Positions 6,277 through 14,319 of a stretch of 58,192 nucleotides of DNA are shown in pieces. The first letter of the stretch is position 1. The number at the start of each line of letters is the position of its first letter. The stretch covers positions 1 to 58,192 of the forward strand of contig CAZNBL010000003.1 of assembly GCA_964571375.1 (NCBI GenBank). The letters run 5' to 3'. Under the pieces are notes generated by a model. It was not told the DNA's origin and did no database searches. It saw only the letters and a program-made list of their open reading frames with translations. This stretch comes from JAFTYR01 sp964571375. GTDB taxonomy: Bacteria > Pseudomonadota > Gammaproteobacteria > Burkholderiales > Burkholderiaceae_F. The translations under genes were made by a program, and so were the position numbers.

Positions 6277-8787
6277 TTAGGTATCGATATTGCCTGCAAG
6301 CAGAGCATTATCTTCAATGAATTTTCTTCTGGGTTCGACTTCGTCGCCCATCAGTTTTGTGAAGGTCTGATCTGCTGCAACAAGGTCTTCGATACGAACC
6401 TGAAGCAGGCGGCGCTTAGAGGGGGTCATAGTGGTATCGGCAAGCTGGCTTGCGTTCATTTCGCCAAGACCTTTATAGCGCTGCATCTTGATGTTGGATT
6501 CAGCTTCTTTGATGATCCAGGAAAGAGCTTCGCTGAAGTTGGCAATGCTCTTTCTAGCTTCCTTTTCAGCCTTTTCACGGACGATCTGAGCGCCTTCGCA
6601 AATAAGGCCCTTGAAGGTCTTGGATGCGTTTACAAGGCACTGATAGTCGGCGCCGGCAGTAAAGGATGCAGGAACCTTGGTGACGATTTCATTACCGTAG
6701 TGCATACGTTTGACTAAGATCGTCGGGATGCCTGCATCATCCTTCTTAATTTCGAAAGTGATGTCGGATCTGTTGATGATCGAAGAGAGCTGCTCGATAG
6801 AAGCTTCGAGAGTTTCATCCGATTCAAAACTGATTTCTGCGCCGGCCGCAATGGCTGTAAGAACATTGTGATCGATGTAGCGGGACAGTCTTGTAATGAC
6901 GGTCTGAGCTTCGTTGTACTTAAGGAAGAGATCCTTGAGTGTTTCACCTTCGATCGGAGTCTGATTTTCAGCAGCCTGCTGAGAAGGATAGAGTTTGGTG
7001 CCCTTGATGCCGATATCAAGCAGGAAACCATAGAGTTCCTTGTCGTCCTTGATATAGGTTTCCTTGGAACCGACTGTAACCTTATAGAGCGGAGGCTGTG
7101 CGATATAAACGTGGCCTTCTTCAACAAGCTGAGGCATCTGACGATAGAAGAGCGTCAGGAGCAGCGTACGGATGTGAGCGCCGTCTACGTCAGCATCGGT
7201 CATGATGATGACGCGGTTGTAGCGAAGCTTGTCGATATTGAAGTCTTCACCGATGTTGGTACCGAGAGCGGTGATCAGCGTTGTGATCTGTTCGCTGGCA
7301 AGAAGCTTTTCAATACGTGCCTTTTCAACGTTCAGTACCTTACCGCGCAGCGGAAGAATAGCCTGGAACTTTCTGTCTCTGCCCTGCTTGGCAGAGCCGC
7401 CGGCGGAGTCCCCTTCCACGAGGAATACTTCGCAGAGAGAGCGGTCTTTTTCAGAACAGTCGGCAAGCTTTCCGGGGAGGCCTGCGCCGTCGAGAATGCC
7501 CTTGCGGCGTGTATTTTCACGAGCTTTTCTGGCTGCTTCTCTGGCACGTGCTGCGTCGAGAATCTTCTGACAGATGATCTTGGCATCGGCAGGATTTTCC
7601 TGCAGATATTCCTCAAGACCCTGGCGGACAATAGATTCGACAGCAGGTCTGGCTTCGGAGGAAACCAGCTTGTCCTTAGTCTGAGAGCTGAACTTCGGTT
7701 CGGGCATCTTCAAAGAAAGAACACATGTCAGACCTTCACGGACGTCTTCGCCGGAGAGTTCGAACTTATCTTTCTTGGAAAGATTGTTGGATTCGATGTA
7801 CTTCTTGAGCACATCAGTCATTGCGCTTCTTAAGCCGGTAACGTGTGTGCCGCCGTCTTTCTGCGGAATGTTATTTGTGAAGGCCAGGAAGTTTTCTGTA
7901 TAGCCGTCAGTCCACTGCATGGAGGCTTCAACGGCGATTCTTTCATTTTCGTTGAGTTCTACGGTCTTATTGACGTAGAAGACCTTCGGGTGGATATGTG
8001 TCTTGTCCTTGTTGATGAATTCAACAAAGCCCTGTACGCCGCCGCTGAAAGCAAAGATCTCTTCTTTACCGGCTCTGAGGTCGGTAAGGTGGATGTTGAC
8101 GCCGTTGTTCAGGAAGGACAGTTCGCGCAGACGCTTGGAGAGAATTTCGTAGTGGAAATTCACTTCGCCGAAGATTTCAGGATCCGGATGGAAATGGACT
8201 TCGGTACCGCGGCGGTTTGTTTCACCGGTGATCTTCATCGGAGAGATTTCGACCGGGCCGTTCGGTGTGTTTACTGTTTCAATGCAACGGTCCTGAATGA
8301 CGCCGCGCTTAAAGTTCAGTTCGTGTTCTTTACCGTCGCGGCGAACAACGAGCTTGAGCCAAGTAGAAAGTGCGTTGACGCAAGATACGCCGACGCCGTG
8401 CAGACCGCCGGAGACCTTGTAGCTGTTCTGGTTGAACTTACCGCCTGCATGCAGTTCGGTAAGTGCAATTTCAGATGCGCTGCGCTTGGGTTCGTGCTTG
8501 TCGTCCATTTTAACGGCGGTCGGAATGCCTCGACCGTTGTCGACGACAGCAATAGAGTTGTCCGGATAGATTGTGACGTTGACCTGATCGGCAAAGCCTG
8601 CGAGAGCTTCGTCGATGGAGTTATCTACAACTTCGAATACCAGGTGGTGCAGACCTGTACCGTCGGATGTGTCGCCGATGTACATGCCCGGACGCTTACG
8701 GACAGCTTCCAAGCCTTCCAAAACCTGAATGGCATCACTGCCGTAGCCTTCGCCGCTTACGGCAGTTTTGTTTTCTACTTCACTCAT
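6277..8787 (-). CDS. gyrB: DNA gyrase subunit B
   Basis: ATPase subunit of DNA gyrase, which introduces negative supercoils with GyrA. The 836-residue protein shows, in order: the GHKL ATPase domain (DNGRGIP, and the lid motif ending in GGLHGVG), the transducer domain, the TOPRIM domain (EGDSAGGSA, PLRGKVLN, and MTDADVDGAHI carrying the metal-binding acidic residues), a proteobacterial-type insert of about 170 residues, and the C-terminal QRYKGLGEMN motif. Length is typical of proteobacterial GyrB. It is the third gene of dnaA-dnaN-gyrB, 33 bp after dnaN, and is followed by a strong terminator and the putative origin. gyrA is not in this window. Confidence 0.98.
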   Translation of the reverse strand: MSEVENKTAVSGEGYGSDAIQVLEGLEAVRKRPGMYIGDTSDGTGLHHLVFEVVDNSIDEALAGFADQVNVTIYPDNSIAVVDNGRGIPTAVKMDDKHEPKRSASEIALTELHAGGKFNQNSYKVSGGLHGVGVSCVNALSTWLKLVVRRDGKEHELNFKRGVIQDRCIETVNTPNGPVEISPMKITGETNRRGTEVHFHPDPEIFGEVNFHYEILSKRLRELSFLNNGVNIHLTDLRAGKEEIFAFSGGVQGFVEFINKDKTHIHPKVFYVNKTVELNENERIAVEASMQWTDGYTENFLAFTNNIPQKDGGTHVTGLRSAMTDVLKKYIESNNLSKKDKFELSGEDVREGLTCVLSLKMPEPKFSSQTKDKLVSSEARPAVESIVRQGLEEYLQENPADAKIICQKILDAARAREAARKARENTRRKGILDGAGLPGKLADCSEKDRSLCEVFLVEGDSAGGSAKQGRDRKFQAILPLRGKVLNVEKARIEKLLASEQITTLITALGTNIGEDFNIDKLRYNRVIIMTDADVDGAHIRTLLLTLFYRQMPQLVEEGHVYIAQPPLYKVTVGSKETYIKDDKELYGFLLDIGIKGTKLYPSQQAAENQTPIEGETLKDLFLKYNEAQTVITRLSRYIDHNVLTAIAAGAEISFESDETLEASIEQLSSIINRSDITFEIKKDDAGIPTILVKRMHYGNEIVTKVPASFTAGADYQCLVNASKTFKGLICEGAQIVREKAEKEARKSIANFSEALSWIIKEAESNIKMQRYKGLGEMNASQLADTTMTPSKRRLLQVRIEDLVAADQTFTKLMGDEVEPRRKFIEDNALLAGNIDT

Positions 8788-8820
8788 ATCTGCAAATCTT
8801 TAGTTCTAAAAATCAAACTG

Positions 8821-9930
8821 TTAAATGCTCATCGGCATTACAACAAATTTGAAGTTATCGCTGTCCGGCATTGTGATCAGCGCAGAGCTCAGGGGGCCGC
8901 CCAGAGCAAATCGCACATCGTTGTTCTTCAGGATGTTCAGTACGTCGAGCAGGTAAGAGACGTTAAAGCCGATATCAAGCTGTCCGCCTGTGTACTGAAT
9001 CTCGATTTCGTCTTCAGCTTCTTCCATTTCGGCATTCGAAGCTGCGATATTGAGCTTGTTTTCAGACAGCGACCAGCGAACACCTTTGAACTTGTCTGTG
9101 GTCAGAATTGCTACGCGCTGCAGAGCACGCAGGATGTCTTCTCGATTGACGTGGAATACCTTGTCGTTAGTGGACGGGATAACGCGTTCGTAGTCCGGGA
9201 AACGGCCTTCAATCAGCTTGGAAACGATTTCAACATCGTTGAAAGTAATCTTGATCTGATTGGAGGCGATATCGACGGAAAGCATATCTTCGCTGTCCGG
9301 GATCAGGCGCATAAGTTCCTTGACTGTCTTGCGCGGAATGATAGCGTCGAGCTGCTGAGCAACCGGAGCGTCCTGTTCGACCTGGCAGAGAGCAAGGCGA
9401 TGACCGTCGGTAGCAACACCCTTGATGACATTACCGACAGCGGAGATCAGAACGCCGTTCAGGAAGAAGCGGATATTGTTCTGGGCTGCGGCAAAGTAAA
9501 CCATCGAAAGGATGTATCTGAACTTCTGGCACGGCATGGAGAAAGCGTGAACAAAGTCAGCCTGGTTCATTGCCGGGAAGTCGCTTGCGGGCAGAGTCTG
9601 CAGTTCGAACTTACTTCTGCCGGAAGTCAGAGTAATGTGGTTGTCTCTTTCGCCGATGATGACCTTGTCTTCATCCTGAATGGTGGAAAGAATGTCGTTG
9701 ATCTTACGGGCAGAGACTGTTGTGGAAAAATCTTCGTCATCACCGCCGATCTGGACTTCAGTACGGATCTGAATGTCTAAGTCAGTACCGGTAAAACTGA
9801 CGTTGGGACCCTTCTTAGTGATAAGAATGTTGGCAAGAATAGGAAGAGGTTGCTTGCGTTCTACAACACCACTTACTGTTTGAATCGGCTTGACTATGTT
9901 ATTTCGAGTCGTTTCAATGTACTGTTTCAT
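8821..9930 (-). CDS. dnaN: DNA polymerase III sliding clamp (beta subunit)
   Basis: Forms the ring-shaped dimer that tethers DNA polymerase III and many repair enzymes to DNA. The 369-residue product has the usual three repeated clamp domains, begins with MKQYIETTRNNI and ends with the conserved VVMPMSI (the clamp C-terminal PMR/PMS region near the hydrophobic partner-binding pocket). It starts 16 bp after dnaA, so the two are almost certainly co-transcribed, followed by gyrB. Confidence 0.97.
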   Translation of the reverse strand: MKQYIETTRNNIVKPIQTVSGVVERKQPLPILANILITKKGPNVSFTGTDLDIQIRTEVQIGGDDEDFSTTVSARKINDILSTIQDEDKVIIGERDNHITLTSGRSKFELQTLPASDFPAMNQADFVHAFSMPCQKFRYILSMVYFAAAQNNIRFFLNGVLISAVGNVIKGVATDGHRLALCQVEQDAPVAQQLDAIIPRKTVKELMRLIPDSEDMLSVDIASNQIKITFNDVEIVSKLIEGRFPDYERVIPSTNDKVFHVNREDILRALQRVAILTTDKFKGVRWSLSENKLNIAASNAEMEEAEDEIEIQYTGGQLDIGFNVSYLLDVLNILKNNDVRFALGGPLSSALITMPDSDNFKFVVMPMSI

Positions 9931-9946
9931 GATGAGTCCTTAAAAA

Positions 9947-11326
9947 TTAATTCCAGCTTTTCAGTTTCTGTTCGATAAGGTGAAGGGAATGATTTAATTC
10001 CTGGCTTTGCCCTCTTTCCTTATTGATCTTTTTAATTGCGTAGAGCACGGTTGCGTGGTCTCTGCCGCCAAATTCATTACCGATATCCATCAGACTTTTC
10101 TGGGTCAATTCCTTAGCCAGATACATTGCAATCTGGCGGGGGTATGCGACCTGTGCTGTCTTCTTCTTCGAATGCATGTCTGCAATCTTGATATTGTAAA
10201 AGTCAGCCACTGTCTTCTGAATATTTTCGATAGAGACTCGACTGGATTTGGAAAAGATGCCGTGCAGTGCTTCTTTGGCCAAATCTTTGGTAATCGGCTG
10301 CTTGAAGACGTTGGAACGCATGATGACGTTCTGCAACGCGCCTTCGAGTTCGCGAATGTTTGTATTAAGTCGGGTCGCAATCATATAAGCGACATCTTCC
10401 GGCAAATTGACGCCTTGTTGCTTTGCTTTTTCTAAAAGAATAGCAGTGCGAAGTTCGAATTCAGCCGGTTCGATACCTACCGAGAGACCTTTGGTGAATC
10501 GAGAGATCAGACGTTCGTCGAAATCCTGAAGACCGGTGGCATAGGAATCGCACGTCAGGATGATCTGTTTGTTACTAGGAAGCAGTGCTTCGAAGATGCC
10601 GAAAAGTCTCTGCTGAGTACCGCCTTTCTTACTGAGGAACTGAACGTCATCGATCAGCAGAACATCGAGATTGCGGTACTTTTCATCAAATTTACGAACG
10701 TTATCGTCGGCGATTCGGCCGCCGGCGGATAAATTCACAACCTCCTGAATGAATCGTTCTGCAGAAACGCAAAGCATCTTCAGGTGCGGGTTGTTTTCGA
10801 GAATGCGACGACCGACGGCATGCATCAGATGTGTTTTGCCGAGACCGACACCGCCGTAAATAAAAAACGGGTTGTATTTTTTACCGGGGCACTGTGCAAC
10901 GAGTTCAGCTGCACTGCGTGCGACGTTGTTAGCCTGACCGGTGATGTAGTTGTCGAATTTCAGACCGTCGTGCAGACCGCATCGTCTGGCAAGTTTGTCG
11001 AAATCAGTAGGCTTTTTAACTTCGGGTTCGTCCGGGAAAAGCGGAAGCTCTTCGCCGCCCTGATATTTTTTCTTACAAACAAGTTTGACTTGTTTGATGT
11101 TGCCGGAAACCATACGGACGGCATTTTCAATCGTCTCGTTATAGTGATTGGCAATCAAAAACTGAACGTGCTTGGTCGACGGCGCTTCAAGAATGAGAAC
11201 TCTGGAGTTTGCACCCTTAGAGTCATTCTGCTGGGGCTCAAGCACCGAAATCCATGTCTTGTAGATATCGTTATGCGGCACCAAAAGCTCAAGCTTCTTT
11301 AAAGTTTGTTGCCAAAGATCGTGCAT
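9947..11326 (-). CDS. dnaA: Chromosomal replication initiator protein DnaA
   Basis: AAA+ ATPase that binds DnaA boxes and opens the origin. The 459 residues comprise domain I (1-85, helicase and DiaA contacts), a short linker, the AAA+ core (Walker A GGVGLGKT at 158-165, Walker B VLLIDD at 222-227, sensor motifs after it) and the DNA-binding domain IV with the GGRDHATV signature at about 420-427. Domain II is short. It heads the minus-strand dnaA-dnaN-gyrB block and is divergent from rpmH. The clustered DnaA boxes are not in front of dnaA; they lie about 5 kb away beyond gyrB. Confidence 0.98.
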   Translation of the reverse strand: MHDLWQQTLKKLELLVPHNDIYKTWISVLEPQQNDSKGANSRVLILEAPSTKHVQFLIANHYNETIENAVRMVSGNIKQVKLVCKKKYQGGEELPLFPDEPEVKKPTDFDKLARRCGLHDGLKFDNYITGQANNVARSAAELVAQCPGKKYNPFFIYGGVGLGKTHLMHAVGRRILENNPHLKMLCVSAERFIQEVVNLSAGGRIADDNVRKFDEKYRNLDVLLIDDVQFLSKKGGTQQRLFGIFEALLPSNKQIILTCDSYATGLQDFDERLISRFTKGLSVGIEPAEFELRTAILLEKAKQQGVNLPEDVAYMIATRLNTNIRELEGALQNVIMRSNVFKQPITKDLAKEALHGIFSKSSRVSIENIQKTVADFYNIKIADMHSKKKTAQVAYPRQIAMYLAKELTQKSLMDIGNEFGGRDHATVLYAIKKINKERGQSQELNHSLHLIEQKLKSWN

Positions 11327-11466
11327 TTAGTTCAGTAAGAAAAGCGGACAAAACGTCCAAGATATACAAACTCTCATTGTACCTTTAATTGTCGAAATCT
11401 TCTGTAGATTTCTCTTATCAGACCCCCATAAAAGTGAAAAACTCCACTATAATTAGCCGTTTAGGT

Positions 11467-11496
11467 TTGACAGAGAAGGGCCTAATCGAGTCTAAT
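11467..11496 (+). promoter_or_regulatory. Sigma70-type promoter for rpmH
   Basis: A perfect -35 box TTGACA (11467-11472) and TCTAAT (11491-11496, five of six bases of TATAAT) are separated by 18 bp, about 100 bp upstream of rpmH. The spacer 11327-11592 also has to hold the dnaA promoter, which I could not place. Confidence 0.6.
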
Positions 11497-11592
11497 ATAG
11501 GGCTTTTCTTTGACGACGTGGAAGAACGTGTTCGATTTCTTCCATAGGACTAATTTCAAGTTCCAATTTAGGAAGTAAATTAAGGATTAAAC

Positions 11593-11733
11593 ATGGCAAC
11601 AAAACGTACATACCAGCCTTCTAAGGTTAAGCGCGCTCGTACACACGGCTTTCTGGTTCGCAGCCGCACCCGCGGTGGCCGCAAGGTTCTTGCAGCTCGC
11701 CGTCGCAAGGGCCGTCACGTCCTCGCACTCTAA
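11593..11733 (+). CDS. rpmH: 50S ribosomal protein L34
   Basis: A 46-residue, Arg/Lys-rich ribosomal protein of the large subunit. It begins MATKRTYQPS, followed by the family hallmark KVKRARTHGF, and has the RGGRKVLAARRRKGR core. The ATG is preceded by TAAGGA at short spacing. It is the first gene of the classical rpmH-rnpA-yidD-yidC set. The C-terminus (HVLAL) differs slightly from the usual LTV/LSV type ending but the length is normal. Confidence 0.97.
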   Translation: MATKRTYQPSKVKRARTHGFLVRSRTRGGRKVLAARRRKGRHVLAL

Positions 11734-11754
11734 TTAATAGAATTCGGTCGCTTC

Positions 11755-12207
11755 ATGGACTCGACCGATAATTCGTTCGCTCTGTCCGCTGAACGAAGGA
11801 TCAAGAAGTCTTCTGACTTTGTCGCAGTATTAAAGTCACGAGATTTTGGTTCTTTGCGTTTCAGTAACGAATGGTTCGAAGCCAGATCAATGATGACTGA
11901 CTCTGGCCTCGGTATTCGTTTTGGTTTTACCGTAGGTAAAGTAAACGCAAAGCGGTCAGTTGACAGAGTACTCGTAAAGCGTGTTTTACGAGAAGCTGCA
12001 AGACAGCAGATACCTGTGTTTTCATCTCTGAACAGAGATGAAAATTCAGGTTTTGATATTTCTTTAAGGCTGAAGAAAAGATTCCGTGGCAATGGAATCG
12101 AATCTTTACCCGAAGTGAAAAAGGAAATGCGCCAATCCGCCGACGAAGTCCTCGCACGGCTCTATAGTGCCTTGGCTCGTCGTCTTGAATCTAAGGGCAA
12201 GGCTTAA
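11755..12207 (+). CDS. rnpA: Ribonuclease P protein component
   Basis: Protein subunit of RNase P, which with the RNA subunit matures tRNA 5' ends. The 150-residue basic protein has the family start (LSAERRIKKSSDF), a GFTVGKVNAKRSVDR strand-turn and the RNA-binding motif RVLVKRVLREAAR, a variant of the usual RNR motif. The N-terminal segment of about ten residues before LSAERR is longer than in many homologues, so a later start is possible but no better codon is seen. It lies 21 bp after rpmH. Confidence 0.92.
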   Translation: MDSTDNSFALSAERRIKKSSDFVAVLKSRDFGSLRFSNEWFEARSMMTDSGLGIRFGFTVGKVNAKRSVDRVLVKRVLREAARQQIPVFSSLNRDENSGFDISLRLKKRFRGNGIESLPEVKKEMRQSADEVLARLYSALARRLESKGKA

Positions 12208-12212
12208 TCGCT

Positions 12213-12521
12213 ATGAAGCGCCTTCTCCTTAGTCTCATCCGTGCATATCAACTGATTTTTTCTCCGTGGGTCGGCCATAACTGCAGATATCTCCCCACAT
12301 GCTCCCAATATTCCCTTGAAGCAATTCAAAAATTCGGGGCTATCAAAGGCGGCTGGATGATGATCGCAAGATTAGCCAGATGCCATCCCTTTGGCGGAAG
12401 CGGTCTGGACGAAGTTCCGGCTACATTCCGGTGGCGCTGCTGGTGCAAGGACTGCGCGCAGGATAAAAGCGCACAGATATTCAATCAAATCACAATTGAG
12501 CAAAATAATCATGGGAAGTGA
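12213..12521 (+). CDS. yidD: Membrane protein insertion efficiency factor YidD
   Basis: Small peripheral inner-membrane protein that assists YidC-dependent insertion. The 102 residues include the family hallmarks: an amphipathic N-terminus (LIRAYQLIFSPW), the cysteine motif CRYLPTCSQYSLEAI and CHPFGGSGLDEVP. About 20 residues at the C-terminus after the second Cys pair exceed the usual family length and run into the yidC start (11-bp overlap), suggesting translational coupling. Confidence 0.93.
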   Translation: MKRLLLSLIRAYQLIFSPWVGHNCRYLPTCSQYSLEAIQKFGAIKGGWMMIARLARCHPFGGSGLDEVPATFRWRCWCKDCAQDKSAQIFNQITIEQNNHGK

Positions 12522-14202
12522 AATTCAAAGAGCCCTCCTGTGGATTCTTTTCGGTCTTTCCGCATTTATGCTGTATGACCGCTGGGAAATCTACAACGGC
12601 CGTCCCTCTTTCTTCGGCACCGAAGTTCAGCAGGTTGCTACTGCAGATAAGAACGATGTTCCGACAGTTCAGGCTCAGCCTGGTGAGGTTCCCGCTGAAG
12701 AATCTGTAGCCGTTTCCAAGGCTGAATTAGTAACGGTTGAAACCGATCTCGTCAAACTTTCTATTGACCCGAACGGCGCCGCTATTGTTCGCTCCCAGTT
12801 GCTTAAGGAAAAGCAGCAGATTTCTTGGACTGATACCGGTCTGGTCGGCATGATCCTCGGTAACGAAGCACAGCCGGCTGAAGATATCGTTCTGTTCAAC
12901 CAGACAAATACCGACACCTATCTGGCTCAGACAGGCCTGATTGGCGGTCCCTACCCGACACACAAGACCAACTTCAAGTTGGTTGACGGTCCGCTCAAGC
13001 TCGAAGACGGCCAGAACGAACTTGCTGTTAAGTTTGTTTCCGAAGCCGGCGGCGTTAAGGTTGAAAAGACCTACAAGTTTGAACGCGGTCACTACGGTAT
13101 CACTGTAACTCACAACGTTACCAACAATACCGATCACGAAATTCAGCCTTCCGTTTACTACCAGCTTACTCGTGACGACAACAAGCCCGCAGGCGAAAAC
13201 TCTATGACGAACGCCTACACCGGTGCTGCTGTTTACTCCGATAAGGAAAAGTTCCAGAAGGTATCTTTTGACGCTATCGCTGACGGCGACAGAGACTATC
13301 AGGCACGTGCCGATAACGGCTGGGTTGCTATGATTCAGCACTACTTCGTTTCTGCTTGGATCCCCACTGCCGGTGTTGAAAGAGAAAACTACACACGCGA
13401 AATTGCTCCGAAGCTCTTCGCTATCGGTTCTATCGAGCCGATGAAGACTATTGCTCCGGGCAAGAGCGAATCCACTGAAGCCGTTCTCTACTCCGGTCCT
13501 CAGGATCAGACTCGCCTCGATCAGATCGCTCCGGGCCTGTCTCTGGTAGTTGACTACGGCTGGCTCACATTCCTGGCTCAGCCGATCTACTGGCTCCTTT
13601 CCAAGCTCTACGCTCTCGTAGGCAACTGGGGTTGGGCTATCGTGCTGCTGACCTGCATCGTCAAGGCTGTTCTCTACCCGCTTTCTCTTGCCGGTTACCG
13701 TTCTATGGCCCGTATGAAGGACCTCGGACCGCGTATGAAGGCTCTGCGTGAGAAGTATGGCGACGACAAGCAGCGTCTTAACATGGCCATGATGGAAATG
13801 TATAAGACTGAGAAGATCAATCCGGTCGGCGGTTGCCTCCCGATTCTTCTCCAGTTGCCGGTGTTCCTGGCTCTCTACTGGGTGCTTCTGGCTTCTGTCG
13901 AACTGCGTGATGCTCCCTGGATCTTCTGGGTACATGACCTTGCAGCTCCGGACCCCTGGTTCATCCTGCCGATCCTCATGATCATTACGATGGTTCTGCA
14001 GTTCAAGCTGAACCCGACTCCTCCGGATCCTGTTCAGGCTAAGGTCATGGCTTTCATGCCGTTCGTATTCGGTGTGATGTTCATCTTCTTTGCCTCCGGT
14101 CTGGTTCTCTACTGGTTGGTCAACAACATCCTGTCTATCGCTCAGCAGTATGTGGTCAACAAGCAGATTGAAGCCGATCGTCTCAAGAGACAGAGAAACT
14201 AA
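12511..14202 (+). CDS. yidC: Membrane protein insertase YidC
   Basis: Inner-membrane insertase of the YidC/Oxa1 family, acting alone or with SecYEG. ATG 12511 (563 residues) is chosen because it starts the N-terminal membrane helix typical of Gram-negative YidC (MGSEIQRALLWILFGL). An open frame back to 12391 would only cover yidD sequence. After the first helix come a large periplasmic domain (about 70-340) and the conserved five-helix core with WGWAIVLLT, the GGCLPILLQLPVF motif and a basic cytoplasmic tail. In many betaproteobacteria mnmE follows; here a terminator and the convergent topB follow instead. Confidence 0.96.
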   Translation: MGSEIQRALLWILFGLSAFMLYDRWEIYNGRPSFFGTEVQQVATADKNDVPTVQAQPGEVPAEESVAVSKAELVTVETDLVKLSIDPNGAAIVRSQLLKEKQQISWTDTGLVGMILGNEAQPAEDIVLFNQTNTDTYLAQTGLIGGPYPTHKTNFKLVDGPLKLEDGQNELAVKFVSEAGGVKVEKTYKFERGHYGITVTHNVTNNTDHEIQPSVYYQLTRDDNKPAGENSMTNAYTGAAVYSDKEKFQKVSFDAIADGDRDYQARADNGWVAMIQHYFVSAWIPTAGVERENYTREIAPKLFAIGSIEPMKTIAPGKSESTEAVLYSGPQDQTRLDQIAPGLSLVVDYGWLTFLAQPIYWLLSKLYALVGNWGWAIVLLTCIVKAVLYPLSLAGYRSMARMKDLGPRMKALREKYGDDKQRLNMAMMEMYKTEKINPVGGCLPILLQLPVFLALYWVLLASVELRDAPWIFWVHDLAAPDPWFILPILMIITMVLQFKLNPTPPDPVQAKVMAFMPFVFGVMFIFFASGLVLYWLVNNILSIAQQYVVNKQIEADRLKRQRN

Positions 14203-14215
14203 AATCTGACCGATA

Positions 14216-14252
14216 AAAAGCTCCGAAAGCATATCGCTTCCGGAGCTTTTTT
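14216..14252 (+). terminator. Rho-independent terminator after yidC
   Basis: AAAGCTCCGAAAGC pairs with GCTTCCGGAGCTTT (one mismatch) and is followed by a T run. It lies 14 bp after the yidC stop. Confidence 0.88.
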
Positions 14253-14261
14253 AATGCCCGT

Positions 14262-14297
14262 AAAAAAAACGGAGAACCGCGATTTGCGGTGCTCCGT
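14262..14297 (-). terminator. Rho-independent terminator after topB
   Basis: ACGGAG (14269-14274) pairs with CTCCGT (14292-14297), with an inner CCGC/GCGG stem. On the minus strand it is followed by eight T. It lies just past the topB stop. Confidence 0.82.
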
Positions 14298-14319
14298 TGT
14301 TCTGTCCCAGGGACGGTGT

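Noticed and set aside
12391..12510. N-terminal extension of yidC
   Set aside because: It overlaps yidD in another frame, and YidC begins with the membrane helix at 12511.
14203..14319. Expected mnmE gene after yidC
   Set aside because: Only two terminators and the convergent topB are present. mnmE is probably elsewhere, and its absence from this spot alone is not strong evidence of loss.
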